Of a stretch of 64,000 bases of DNA, positions 7,729 to 16,410 are shown one piece after another. The stretch covers positions 373,509 through 437,508 of the forward strand of contig DYJE01000001.1 in assembly GCA_020723285.1 (NCBI GenBank), in the 5' to 3' direction. Every line of letters starts with the position of its first letter. Position 1 is the first letter of the stretch. The notes under the pieces were generated by a model that saw only the letters and a program-made list of their open reading frames with translations, was not told where the DNA came from and ran no database searches. The translations under genes and the position numbers were made by a program. The stretch comes from Desulforapulum autotrophicum (GTDB taxonomy: Bacteria > Desulfobacterota > Desulfobacteria > Desulfobacterales > Desulfolunaceae).

Positions 7729-8322
7729 TCAGTGCGAAGGATTCTTCTCAAAGGTCTTCACATAGGAAACACCCGCATCCTCTTTGACAAAGACGTTAAA
7801 ACTGTTCTCACCCTTGGGCATGGTTTCAAGAAACGTCAGGGGAATCATTCCTTTCTGATCTGTTTTTACATGTTTGACCTCGGTGCTGGCAGGAAACTGG
7901 ATAATCAGATCCTCGTCCGGAGCAAAGGCAAGATTGCCGCAGACGATCAGGTCAGATCCTTTCACATACCCACCGTCCGTTTCTTCCACGGTAGCCCTTG
8001 TAAAAACACCGGCCAGCACGAGATCAGCGATGCCCAGACCGAAAAAAGGAATCTCCACCATGGCCGGAATAACGCCATGGAGCTGTTTCCTTTTCACGTT
8101 GATGACCTTGATATCCTGAGAACAGAGCGGCTCTTTCTGGAGAAGCAGATGATCTTTCCCCTCGCTCATCACATAATGGAAAGCCACCTGAGTCCCCTGT
8201 TTCGCCTCTGCGTGACGGGTTTCTTCGACGGGCGGATAAGCCACCGTCAGAACCGTGGCGCATCCGCTTGTCCAAAGGCAGCTTAAAGCAACGATCAACA
8301 TAGTAAGAGTTCTGTAGTTCAT
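7729..8322 (-). CDS. predicted lipoprotein of unknown function
   Basis: The 197-residue product starts MNYRTLTMLIVALSCLW and has the lipobox TSGC, giving an acylated Cys near residue 21. A short hydrophobic stretch, IPFFGLGIADLVLAGVF, lies in the middle and may touch the membrane. I do not recognise a named domain. The frame is open to an ATG at 8343, but the ATG at 8322 has a ribosome site (AGGATAA) and gives a proper signal peptide. It is followed by its own strong terminator, and the PstS-like gene lies 48 bases upstream on the same strand. Confidence 0.7.
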   Translation of the reverse strand: MNYRTLTMLIVALSCLWTSGCATVLTVAYPPVEETRHAEAKQGTQVAFHYVMSEGKDHLLLQKEPLCSQDIKVINVKRKQLHGVIPAMVEIPFFGLGIADLVLAGVFTRATVEETDGGYVKGSDLIVCGNLAFAPDEDLIIQFPASTEVKHVKTDQKGMIPLTFLETMPKGENSFNVFVKEDAGVSYVKTFEKNPSH

Positions 8323-8370
8323 AACTTTATCCTGTATGATCAACCCGGCATTCCAGGTTTTGGATTAACG

Positions 8371-9171
8371 TTATTGGATGATGGGAGTCATGCCACGCTC
8401 AATCATCCGCTGTTTCGCCTTGTCCGAATTCATGTAGTTGATGACCTGCTTCATCATGGGATCGGGATCTCCCTTGATGACCAGATAAAAAATCTGATGG
8501 AAGGGGTATCCGGTGTCGTTGGGATACAGCCCATCCAGGTTGAGAACAGACACTTCCTTGTGCTGACGGGCAATACTGTTTGCAATGAACGAAACGGAGC
8601 CCGGGATGTGTTTGACACCGACCACAGCGGTGAACGAGGCGCTGGCGGTAAGTTCATCCTTGATCTCAAAGGGTCCCATGACGGTTCGCATGAAATTCTG
8701 ATACGCTCCGGTTTTTTTGGATGGGATGATCAGCATAATGGGAAGATCGTCTCCACCGTATGCTTTCCAGTTTGTCATGTGCGCACTGAACACTTCACGA
8801 ACCTGATTATGGGTCAGATTTTTGACCTTGCTGCTGGGATGGGTGATCACCGCCATGGGGTCCTTGCACATGGGGATTTCGATCAGTCCCGCATCGCGGT
8901 CCGACTTTGAAATCCGGATCGTGGAGCCAGCAAGGTTTGAAAAACCATTTTTCAGACGGTCAATGCAGACCTCTGAAGAAAAAACGTGAACTTTCACCTT
9001 GACACCGCTTTCCTGCATGAATGCCTCAAGGGCTTCACGGCCGAAGGCTTCGGCAATCTGCGACGAACAGCTGGCGTTCAGAACAAACTCGGCACGGGCC
9101 GCCGCAGCAGACCAGAGAATGGCCGCCGCAGATAAAAACAATGCGACAAGGGGTTTGATCGTGGACTTCAT
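8371..9171 (-). CDS. PstS-like periplasmic substrate-binding protein
   Basis: The 266-residue protein has a Sec signal peptide ending around ARA-EF (residue 27). Its layout is that of the PstS/phosphate-binding superfamily: FVLNASCSSQIAEAF at the first lobe, GSTIRISKSDRDAG, and LTHNQVREVFSAHMTNW, which is typical of PstS-like proteins. IIPSKKTGAYQNFMRTVMG and YPFHQIFYLVIKGDPDP follow. No permease or ATPase genes lie nearby, so it may be an orphan binding or sensory protein rather than part of an uptake system. AGGAGA ahead of ATG 9171 sets the start; the frame is open to 9213. The ligand cannot be told. Confidence 0.75.
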   Translation of the reverse strand: MKSTIKPLVALFLSAAAILWSAAAARAEFVLNASCSSQIAEAFGREALEAFMQESGVKVKVHVFSSEVCIDRLKNGFSNLAGSTIRISKSDRDAGLIEIPMCKDPMAVITHPSSKVKNLTHNQVREVFSAHMTNWKAYGGDDLPIMLIIPSKKTGAYQNFMRTVMGPFEIKDELTASASFTAVVGVKHIPGSVSFIANSIARQHKEVSVLNLDGLYPNDTGYPFHQIFYLVIKGDPDPMMKQVINYMNSDKAKQRMIERGMTPIIQ

Positions 9172-9328
9172 GGCATTCAATCTCCTTTTAAGTATTCGTA
9201 TCATCCACTGCAATCAGGATTTTAAAAAACAGCACGAGATTTTTTTGCATACGCTATTTCCGTTCCTTTATCAAGCCATGAAAAAACCAAGTGTAAAATT
9301 CATGATAAACATTACAGTCTATTTTTTT

Positions 9329-10069
9329 TTATTCTCCTTCGGTCACACCGGAATCAACAATCACTGAAACACGTCTGTTGCGCGCACGTCCCTCTTCCAG
9401 ATGGTTTGATTCCACAGGCTTCTGATCTGCGTAACCCACCACGGTCAGTCGTGATGGCTCCACACCGCTGTCGATGAAAAGACGAACCACACTGCTGGCC
9501 CGTGCTGAAGACAGTTCCCAATTTGAAGGGTAAACCGAGGTGCTGATGGGCGTGTCATCGGTATGGCCCTCGATCACGATTTTATTGGGTTTCTTTTTGA
9601 GTTTTTCTGCCACGGATTGCATGATCGCCGCCGGTTTTTCTCCAAGGGCCGCCTCTCCGGCATTGAAAAGAACTCCGGCGTTGATATCCACCGTAACCCC
9701 CTTACGGCTGATTTTCACCCGGACCTGCCCTTCCTTCACCAGGTTATCCATGACAGACAAAATATCGTTGGCGATCTCACGCATACGTTCGTCAAAAACC
9801 GTATACCCCTCCGTGGTGGCCCCATCTTTTCGGAATGTTTCATAATTGCCGGAATTAAATTCCATGATGGTGTCCCCGGTGTACATGCCCGCCTGATTCT
9901 TGTTGAACGCCTCGACCATGGAGTTGCTTAAAACCCTGTATTTCCCTTCATTCACCGACGATATGGCGTACATGACCACGAAAAACGCAAAAAGGAGGGT
10001 GATAAAGTCGGCGTAGGAAACAAGCCACCGCTCATGGTTTTCATGCTCTTCCGGTTTCTTTTTTTTCAC
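9329..10069 (-). CDS. motB: flagellar motor stator protein MotB (OmpA-like C-terminus)
   Basis: The 246 residues show the MotB layout. There is a short basic cytoplasmic N-terminus, then one membrane helix, WLVSYADFITLLFAFFVVMY, with the proton-path Asp at residue 21. A linker is followed by an OmpA-like peptidoglycan-binding domain (about 125-240) with VIEGHTDDTPI and NWELSSARASSVV. MotB anchors the stator to the cell wall and works with MotA. The motA gene lies 15 bases upstream on the same strand. No other flagellar genes are in the window, so whether the pair serves the flagellum or gliding cannot be decided here. Confidence 0.88.
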   Translation of the reverse strand: MKKKKPEEHENHERWLVSYADFITLLFAFFVVMYAISSVNEGKYRVLSNSMVEAFNKNQAGMYTGDTIMEFNSGNYETFRKDGATTEGYTVFDERMREIANDILSVMDNLVKEGQVRVKISRKGVTVDINAGVLFNAGEAALGEKPAAIMQSVAEKLKKKPNKIVIEGHTDDTPISTSVYPSNWELSSARASSVVRLFIDSGVEPSRLTVVGYADQKPVESNHLEEGRARNRRVSVIVDSGVTEGE

Positions 10070-10084
10070 GGCGGCCCTCTTTGC

Positions 10085-10837
10085 CTAAACGATATAGGCT
10101 TCCAGCTTTTTTTCGATATTCTTGGGGTTGTCGCCGTTTGAAATGGAACAGAGCCCCTCGATGGTCATTTCCATCAGCGTCACCTGCCGGGCGATGATGG
10201 TTTTAAGCTTGTTGGCCACAGGAAGAAAAATCATGTTGGCCGATCCCACACCGTAAATCGTGGCCACAAAGGCCACGGCAATGCCGCCGCCAAGCTTGGC
10301 CGGATCGGACAGGTTTTCCATGACATGAATCAAACCGAGAACAGCTCCCAATATCCCGATGGTGGGTGCGTAGCCCCCGGCCCCTTCCCAGATTTTAGCG
10401 GCCTGGCGCATGTGTTCATCGTATGCTGCGATTTCGATGCCCAGATCCGTCCGAATCCGGTCGGGTTCGGCACCGTCCACCACCATCTGAAGCCCTTTCC
10501 GGCAGAACAGGTCCTCAACACTGTCAATCCGTGAGTCCAGTTCGAGAATTCCGTATTTCCGCGCCGTCAGGCTCCAGTTGATGATGTCTTTGATGATGTC
10601 GGAATAAGGAACAAGGGGGGGAACGAACACCCATTTCATCAGTTTCATGCCCAGGATGAACGTGGGCATGCGGGTCTGAACCATAACCGCACCCATGGTG
10701 CCTCCAATGACAATCAGCACCGGGGTGAAGTGAAGCAAAGATCCCACATGCCCCCCCTCCAGAATCTGACCCACAAGGATGGCTCCAAGGGCCAGCACCA
10801 GTCCGGCAACGCTTATAAAATCAATTCGTTTGAACAT
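10085..10837 (-). CDS. motA: flagellar motor stator protein MotA
   Basis: The 250-residue inner-membrane protein has four hydrophobic segments: about 7-25, 33-50, 147-170 and 180-205. It has the MotA/TolQ/ExbB signature GGYAPTIGILGAVLGLIHVMENLSDPAKLGGGIAVAFVATIYGVG. It forms the ion channel of the stator with MotB, encoded directly downstream. Its upstream region carries a perfect 14-bp palindrome at 10861-10874. The length is slightly below classical MotA (about 285) but typical of this subfamily. Confidence 0.88.
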   Translation of the reverse strand: MFKRIDFISVAGLVLALGAILVGQILEGGHVGSLLHFTPVLIVIGGTMGAVMVQTRMPTFILGMKLMKWVFVPPLVPYSDIIKDIINWSLTARKYGILELDSRIDSVEDLFCRKGLQMVVDGAEPDRIRTDLGIEIAAYDEHMRQAAKIWEGAGGYAPTIGILGAVLGLIHVMENLSDPAKLGGGIAVAFVATIYGVGSANMIFLPVANKLKTIIARQVTLMEMTIEGLCSISNGDNPKNIEKKLEAYIV

Positions 10838-10860
10838 GAGCCCCCCGACAGGATGTCTCG

Positions 10861-10874
10861 ATGAAACGTTTCAT
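10861..10874 (-). promoter_or_regulatory. perfect palindrome upstream of motA
   Basis: ATGAAACGTTTCAT reads the same on both strands and lies 24 bases upstream of the motA start. It is a strong operator candidate for a dimeric regulator, but the regulator is not identified. Confidence 0.4.
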
Positions 10875-11029
10875 GAAAACACTACGAATAAATGATTGAT
10901 CCAAATGATCAAAAGGCGAGCGATGATTTTTCGAATGATAACCTGTACATTCAGTTTGGCGTTATTTTATCTGACACAGGATTCAAAATCAAGATGAGTC
11001 TCTATCCGGGTGAAGGATTGATGGTAAAC

Positions 11030-11060
11030 CCAGGGCGCTGTAGGATATCCAGCGCCCTGG
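11030..11060 (-). terminator. long hairpin downstream of the TRAP operon, likely terminator
   Basis: CCAGGGCGCTG (11030-11040) pairs perfectly with CAGCGCCCTGG (11050-11060), an 11-bp GC-rich stem with a 9-base loop, 25 bases after the dctM stop. The T-tract on the minus side is weak, so it may act partly as an mRNA-stabilising hairpin. Confidence 0.6.
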
Positions 11061-11084
11061 AATTTCTTTCATACCATGGCCGGA

Positions 11085-12389
11085 TTAACCGGTCATGAGC
11101 GAAGGTAAAAACAGGGCAAGCTGCGGAAACAGGATCAAAATGAAGGTAATCAGAATGATGGCGAAAAGCAGCGGCATGGCTCCCTTGAATATCGTCTCAA
11201 GGGGTACGTCCGTGGCCACGGTCTGGACCACGTAGACATTGAGTCCCACAGGAGGTGTGATCACGCCCATCTGGGTTACGAGAACAATGATCACCCCGAA
11301 CCACACACTGTCAAATCCCATGGATGTCACCACCGGATAAAAAATCGGCACCGTCAGCATGATCAAGGCCAGGGCATCGATAAAGCACCCGCCAATCAGA
11401 TACACAAGGATGATCAGTGACATAATGACAAAATGAGGAAGTTCCAGATGACCGACCATCTGCGCGATATCGAAGGGCAGCCGGGTCAGGGCGAGAAAAT
11501 GACCGAAAATCGTGGCACCCGCGACGATCACAAGAATCATGGCTGTAATCCGGGTGGTTTCGAACAACGCCTCCCTGACCCCCTTGAACGTGATGTTCCG
11601 CTGCACGAGGGCGATGACAAGGGTTCCCATGGCCCCCACACCGCCGGCTTCCGTGGGGGTAAAAAGCCCGCCGAAAAGCCCACCCATGACCAGAATGAAC
11701 AGGAGAAGGGTTTCCATGACGCCCGAAAGGGCCTTCATTTTTTCTCTGAACGTGAAACGCGGACCACGCGGGGCGACTTCAGGATCCATGATGGCCCAGA
11801 TCATCACCACCGCCATGAACAAAAGAGTGAGAACGACGCCAGGCAAAACCCCAGCCACAAACAGTTTCCCGATGCTCTGTTCGGTCATGATGCCGTAAAG
11901 GATAAAAATCACGCTGGGTGGGATCAGAATGCCCAGACTTCCTCCGGCGGCCACCACGCCGGTGGCGATGCTGTCCTTGTATCCGTATTTCTTCATTTCC
12001 GGCAACGTCACCGAAGCCATGGTGGCCGCCGTGGCATTGGTGGAACCGCAGATGGCGGAAAAACCGGCACAGGCCCCGATGGTGGCGATGGCCATGCCTC
12101 CGGGCCAGTGGCCGATCATCTTATATGCCATGTTGAACAGCCGTGAACTGATCCCCGCATGAAACGCCAGCTGCCCCATGAGGATAAACAGAGGGATCAC
12201 CGTGAGGTTGTAAGAGCCGAACACGTCGAACACGTCTTTGACCATCATGCTCATGGCCGCGTCCACATTGGCGATTAAAGAAAAACCAACCACCCCCACA
12301 AGGGCCATGACGAATCCCACGGGAATCCGCGAAAAAATCAGGATGAACAAAGCGGCGATGCCGAGGACACCCATAAGGGTCATAGACAT
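11085..12389 (-). CDS. dctM: TRAP transporter large permease subunit (DctM family)
   Basis: The 434-residue protein is almost entirely hydrophobic, with about 12 membrane helices. It shows the family's glycine-rich loops: FSAICGSTNATAATM, GGSLGILIPPSVIFILYG and TPTEAGGVGAMG. In TRAP systems this subunit moves the substrate, driven by a sodium or proton gradient, after delivery by the periplasmic DctP protein. It overlaps the dctQ gene by 10 bases and forms an operon dctP-dctQ-dctM read leftward. The substrate is probably an organic acid, but the genes nearby do not narrow it. Confidence 0.92.
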   Translation of the reverse strand: MSMTLMGVLGIAALFILIFSRIPVGFVMALVGVVGFSLIANVDAAMSMMVKDVFDVFGSYNLTVIPLFILMGQLAFHAGISSRLFNMAYKMIGHWPGGMAIATIGACAGFSAICGSTNATAATMASVTLPEMKKYGYKDSIATGVVAAGGSLGILIPPSVIFILYGIMTEQSIGKLFVAGVLPGVVLTLLFMAVVMIWAIMDPEVAPRGPRFTFREKMKALSGVMETLLLFILVMGGLFGGLFTPTEAGGVGAMGTLVIALVQRNITFKGVREALFETTRITAMILVIVAGATIFGHFLALTRLPFDIAQMVGHLELPHFVIMSLIILVYLIGGCFIDALALIMLTVPIFYPVVTSMGFDSVWFGVIIVLVTQMGVITPPVGLNVYVVQTVATDVPLETIFKGAMPLLFAIILITFILILFPQLALFLPSLMTG

Positions 12390-12904
12390 TTTTCACCTCC
12401 GTTTTCCATCTCTTTCAAACCGGCCGTCGATGTGAATGACAGCAGAAAATGAAGCAGGCAGACAAGAAAAAGAAGGCCGAAGCTAACGGAAATACCCATA
12501 ATGAACGGGTAAAACGGAACCTGAAGGGTCATGGATCCTTCGGCGTTGGCTTTTGACGACAGGGCCAGCATAAACGAATGCCATGAAATCAGGGCAAACA
12601 GCACGGCCAGGATGACATCATTCACCCGTTCAACCCAGTTACGGACGTTTTCCGAAAGTTTCCTGACGATAAAATCCACGGCGATGTGGCCTTTCTCCAG
12701 CGTGGTCTGGGCCAGGGCAAAGGACACGGCCACCGCCCCTGAAAGTCCCACCAGTTCAAAGGTGCCTGTGAGCGGATGGCGAAAATACCTCAAAAAAACA
12801 TCGGCGCAGGTGATGGACATCATAAAGAACACAGCCACTGCGGCGATACCGTTCATGCCCTTTGAAAGGGCATGAACGAAACGGTGCGCTTTATTCAAAA
12901 ACAT
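12380..12904 (-). CDS. dctQ: TRAP transporter small permease subunit (DctQ family)
   Basis: The 174-residue protein has four membrane helices, starting at about residues 20, 50, 95 and 135. It carries the family segment MSITCADVFLRYFRHPLTGTFELVGLSGAVAV and LEKGHIAVDFI. It pairs with the DctM subunit encoded directly downstream. Its start abuts the stop of dctP at 12904, a one-base overlap that indicates tight coupling. Confidence 0.9.
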   Translation of the reverse strand: MFLNKAHRFVHALSKGMNGIAAVAVFFMMSITCADVFLRYFRHPLTGTFELVGLSGAVAVSFALAQTTLEKGHIAVDFIVRKLSENVRNWVERVNDVILAVLFALISWHSFMLALSSKANAEGSMTLQVPFYPFIMGISVSFGLLFLVCLLHFLLSFTSTAGLKEMENGGEKCL

Positions 12905-13923
12905 TACTTTTTCCCCTTGATCAGACTCTTCAAAGTCGCCACGCAGGCTTTGCCGTCGATGCCTTTTTTACCTGCCTCTGCGACATATTCACTGATCACG
13001 GGCTCAACAGCCTTGACCCAGACTTCACTTTCCTTGGATGAAAGAGTAACCAGACCATTTTTCAGACTTTTGCTGAATTCCAGTCCCTGCTTGTCCGCAG
13101 CATCCCATTCCTTTCCGTGAACGTCCGCCCATTCGCTGCTGACCTGGGTAAACACCTTTTTCAGGTCTTCGGGAAGGGCTTCCCATTTTTTCTTGTTCAT
13201 CACCACAAACATGGTGGTGGTGTAGCCCACGTCATTGCAGTCCGTGGTGGATTTGATCACTTCCCCCTGACGCCAGCCCTTGAGAACCTCTACCGGACCG
13301 ATGGTGCCTTCGACCACGCCTTTCTGAAGGGCTTCATACGTTTCACCCTGTTCCATGGCCACGGGAACCGCGCCAAGGGCCGAGACCACTTTGGCACTGA
13401 GACCTGTGGAACGGATTTTCATGCTTTTAAGGTCAGCCAGGGTTTTCACAGGTTTTTTCGTATGAAGAAGGCCTGGACCATGGGCGTGAAGGTAAAGGAC
13501 TTTCACGTCAGACAGTTCTTTGGGCTGCATTTTTTTGTAATAGGCGTTAACAGCCTTTGTCGCCACCATGCCGTTGGGGTAGCCCAGGGGAAGGTCTGCG
13601 GCTTCCATCACAGGAAAACGGCCGCGGGTGTATGCGAAGCAGCTCATGCCGATATCGGATATCCCGGTGACCACCCCGTCATAACAGGTGTTGGCCTTGG
13701 TCAGGGTGCCGCCCGGGAACACGTTGATGGTCACCCGGCCCTTGCTCCGTTTCTCGATTTCTTTTGCCCAGCTTTCAGCCGCCTTGCACTGGCCGTGGGT
13801 CGGAGGAAAAAAAACGCTGTAGGACAACTTGACGGATGAATCCGCCGCAGATGCAGTTGAAGAACATACACCCAAAATCCAAAAACTTGCCGCAACAGAT
13901 AATAACCATGTGATTCGTTTCAT
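12904..13923 (-). CDS. dctP: TRAP transporter substrate-binding protein (DctP family)
   Basis: The 339-residue protein has a Sec signal peptide, with cleavage after about TASAA near residue 27. The mature part follows the DctP fold: [23 protein letters not shown] and [25 protein letters not shown]. The segment [23 protein letters not shown] contains the conserved Arg that contacts a carboxylate. It is the first gene of the TRAP operon. The family preference for carboxylates is known; the specific ligand here is not. Confidence 0.92.
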   Translation of the reverse strand: MKRITWLLSVAASFWILGVCSSTASAADSSVKLSYSVFFPPTHGQCKAAESWAKEIEKRSKGRVTINVFPGGTLTKANTCYDGVVTGISDIGMSCFAYTRGRFPVMEAADLPLGYPNGMVATKAVNAYYKKMQPKELSDVKVLYLHAHGPGLLHTKKPVKTLADLKSMKIRSTGLSAKVVSALGAVPVAMEQGETYEALQKGVVEGTIGPVEVLKGWRQGEVIKSTTDCNDVGYTTTMFVVMNKKKWEALPEDLKKVFTQVSSEWADVHGKEWDAADKQGLEFSKSLKNGLVTLSSKESEVWVKAVEPVISEYVAEAGKKGIDGKACVATLKSLIKGKK

Positions 13924-14047
13924 GCACTATCTCCCCTGTTCATGATGATTTTGACATGGCGTGGCCATGCTCCCCCCTTGGGGCACCTCACGTTAACGTA
14001 AAAACCATAACACAAGACGCCATAAAAACGCTTTTCACGGACGTCTG

Positions 14048-14320
14048 TCAAGTTTTTTTCCAGGCTTCAGACGGAAGAAGGAGATAACCGGAGTCCTTCT
14101 CATCACTCATTTCGAGGATGCCGTGGTCTTTGAGTACACTTAACCCTATTCTAAGGTCCTGGCTGTTTCCGTTCCAGACCGCCTCCATTTTTTCCAGCGT
14201 CAGAACCTCCCCCATGTCCGCAAGCCCGGTCATCATCAAATACAGGGAAACAGTCTCAACCGGAAAACCCTGCTCAAAGATCTTCTGGTCCATGGCTGAT
14301 TTAAAATTTTGTTTTGTCAT
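14048..14320 (-). CDS. small hypothetical protein, possibly winged-helix
   Basis: This 90-residue protein starts MTKQNFKSAMDQKIFEQGF and is mostly helical. It ends with a segment that could form a wing: LRIGLSVLKDHGILEMSDEKDSGYLLL. I do not recognise the family. The frame is open to 14458, but AAAGGA just before ATG 14320 gives a better start. It is divergent from the glutamate racemase gene. Confidence 0.55.
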   Translation of the reverse strand: MTKQNFKSAMDQKIFEQGFPVETVSLYLMMTGLADMGEVLTLEKMEAVWNGNSQDLRIGLSVLKDHGILEMSDEKDSGYLLLPSEAWKKT

Positions 14321-14474
14321 AATGATCCTTTCGGTTGTGCTCCCATCATTTTTAAGATATTCAAGACACGTTTTCAAACAGGGGGTTACCCTCACGTCCG
14401 GGCGATATCGGATGCTTTGAAATTCAGTGAATTTCGTACATGTGAACCTTAAAAGCAAGCGTTAGTTGAGAACC

Positions 14475-15254
14475 ATGATTGGAATTTTTGATTCAGGAAT
14501 AGGCGGGCTTACCACTGTAAAAGCCCTCATGGACACCCTTGACGGTCACGACCTGATCTATTTCGGGGATACGGCAAGGACTCCCTACGGTTCGAAAAGC
14601 CGGGACACCGTGGCGCGCTACGCCATTGAAAACACCGAGTTTCTTCTGGGCAAGGGGGCAAAAATCATCGTCATGGCCTGCAACACGGCGTCCAGCGTGG
14701 CGACGGAAATTCTGAAGGAAAAATTTCACGTACCGGTGTTCGAGGTCATAACCCCGGCGGTGGAACAGGCGGTGTCCCAGAAGAACCGTTCACGCATCGG
14801 AGTGATCGGAACACGGGGCACCATCAACAGCGGTATCTATGAACGACTCATCAAGGAAAAGCTTCCGGATTCCAGTGTTTTTTCGACACCGTGCCCCCTT
14901 CTGGTCCCACTTGTGGAAGAAGGGTGGTTTGACAAGCCCGAAACACGGATGATTGTGAAAAAATACCTTCACCCTTTAAAAGTAAGGCAAGTGGAATCCC
15001 TGATTCTTGGATGCACCCACTACCCACTTCTAAAAACCATCATTCAGGAAAAAATCGGCAAGCGGGTGAAGATCATCGATTCGTCGGTGGCTGTTGCGGA
15101 AAAAATCAGGGAGTTTTTCTTGTCCCATCCGGAAACAGACGGAACCATCGCTAAAAACGGGCTGGCCGAACTTTTTGTTTCGGACATTACCGCGCAGTTT
15201 GAAACCACGGCATCGACCATTCTCAAACGCAAGGTGAGCCTGACCAAAGTCTGA
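14475..15254 (+). CDS. murI: glutamate racemase
   Basis: The 259-residue cytoplasmic enzyme interconverts L- and D-glutamate for peptidoglycan synthesis. The family motifs are all present: GIFDSGIGGLTTVKAL at the N-terminus, YFGDTARTPYGSKS, catalytic Cys69 in VMACNTAS and Cys180 in LGCTHYPLL. The length is normal. I chose the ATG at 14475; a TTG three codons earlier (14466) is possible. It ends one base before the convergent stop of the LpxR-like gene. Confidence 0.95.
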   Translation: MIGIFDSGIGGLTTVKALMDTLDGHDLIYFGDTARTPYGSKSRDTVARYAIENTEFLLGKGAKIIVMACNTASSVATEILKEKFHVPVFEVITPAVEQAVSQKNRSRIGVIGTRGTINSGIYERLIKEKLPDSSVFSTPCPLLVPLVEEGWFDKPETRMIVKKYLHPLKVRQVESLILGCTHYPLLKTIIQEKIGKRVKIIDSSVAVAEKIREFFLSHPETDGTIAKNGLAELFVSDITAQFETTASTILKRKVSLTKV

Positions 15255-15255
15255 A

Positions 15256-16317
15256 TCAGAAGCTGAACCCTAAGGTCATGGAACCGTATTTCAATGGATT
15301 TTTCTGGGCTTCATGAATTTTCGTCCCCCTGACCATGACGAGGGAGGCCCACACACCTTTGAACCCGAATCCCAGCCCGCCAAACACATCGCCGCAAAAA
15401 GGCACCCTTTCAAGCTCCGGCCCTTCTTTGAATGTATTTCCGTCAACGATCATGGAATGCAGGACATATGAAATTTCAATCCCTCCCATCAGATTGATAA
15501 GGAAGGGGTATCTTCGGTCATAGTCGATATCGGGGATAAAACCCACCCCGCCTTTGTAAGGAGCCGAAGGGTATCTATTCGCCCCGTTGCCGATACGGAA
15601 AATAGCCCCGACGTCCACATCGGTCAGCAGATTTCCGGCATCCCCACCGGTATAACCTGTGAGATCCCAACCCGGCTCGCGTCCGTTCAATGGCGTCAGA
15701 GTGTCGAATATTTTCCATTTGTTAACATAGCTGACGTTCAATATCGGTTCGTCCTTGAGCTGATACTTCCAACCCTTGGGCCTTGTCACGCCAATCATTT
15801 TATGAATGGCTTTCTGGGATTCTTCACCACGGGCACAGGGGCCGACAACACCCACCAGAGCCCCGAATGAATCGGATGTCTTTTCGTTCTGATACTGGAC
15901 CATCATTTTGGCTGTCAAAAAAGCTGCATAGGGGAGTTCATCGCTCGGGGGGATCTCTTTTTCAATATCATCCGGCGTGATGAGTGTCTGGCCAAATGCA
16001 AAAGAAACACGTCGTTCACGGTTTATGTTTTCAACCTGGGTCATGGAATCTGTTAATCGATGCAGCAAACCCAGACGCTTCGCATCTTCTCCATCAGAGT
16101 CCGGTTTCTCCCAAGGCAGGGATAAAGCGGCGAACAGGCCGCTGGTATAGGCCCTGTCCGTATCCATAAAGGAGTCGTTCTCAAAAATGACGGCAAAGGA
16201 GTAACGGTATCCGGCAGAGGACTGGCTTTCTGCCCAGGCTGATTCAAAGGGTTGAAAAAAAACTGAGGCTGCACCCATGAGCATAAACATCCATACAGCC
16301 TTGCCTTTTCCGATCAT
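15256..16317 (-). CDS. LpxR-like lipid A deacylase, outer membrane beta-barrel (DUF2219)
   Basis: The 353-residue precursor has a signal peptide ending near AWA-ES (residue 29). The LpxR/DUF2219 signature is FENDSF at 45-50 and TDRAYTSG at 53-60, where the conserved Asn, Asp and Ser of the active site lie. The protein ends in SMTLGFSF; a C-terminal Phe is the usual outer-membrane barrel signal. LpxR removes the 3'-acyloxyacyl chain of lipid A, changing outer-membrane charge and immune recognition. Whether this homologue has the same substrate is inferred only. It stands alone and converges with murI. Confidence 0.8.
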   Translation of the reverse strand: MIGKGKAVWMFMLMGAASVFFQPFESAWAESQSSAGYRYSFAVIFENDSFMDTDRAYTSGLFAALSLPWEKPDSDGEDAKRLGLLHRLTDSMTQVENINRERRVSFAFGQTLITPDDIEKEIPPSDELPYAAFLTAKMMVQYQNEKTSDSFGALVGVVGPCARGEESQKAIHKMIGVTRPKGWKYQLKDEPILNVSYVNKWKIFDTLTPLNGREPGWDLTGYTGGDAGNLLTDVDVGAIFRIGNGANRYPSAPYKGGVGFIPDIDYDRRYPFLINLMGGIEISYVLHSMIVDGNTFKEGPELERVPFCGDVFGGLGFGFKGVWASLVMVRGTKIHEAQKNPLKYGSMTLGFSF

Positions 16318-16410
16318 ACCCTCTCCCCGTCATAAAAAAACTACCGATTAGCGGCATCCTGAAAAAATATCAATAGAAAACATTCATGATGTCAACCTTA
16401 AACCCCAATT

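Noticed and set aside
10892-11098. 68-codon frame between motA and the TRAP operon
   Set aside because: No ribosome site, no family, and it runs through the 11-bp hairpin at 11030-11060.
13117-13839. 240-codon plus-strand frame opposite dctP
   Set aside because: His/Phe/Gly-rich antisense shadow of a clear TRAP binding protein.
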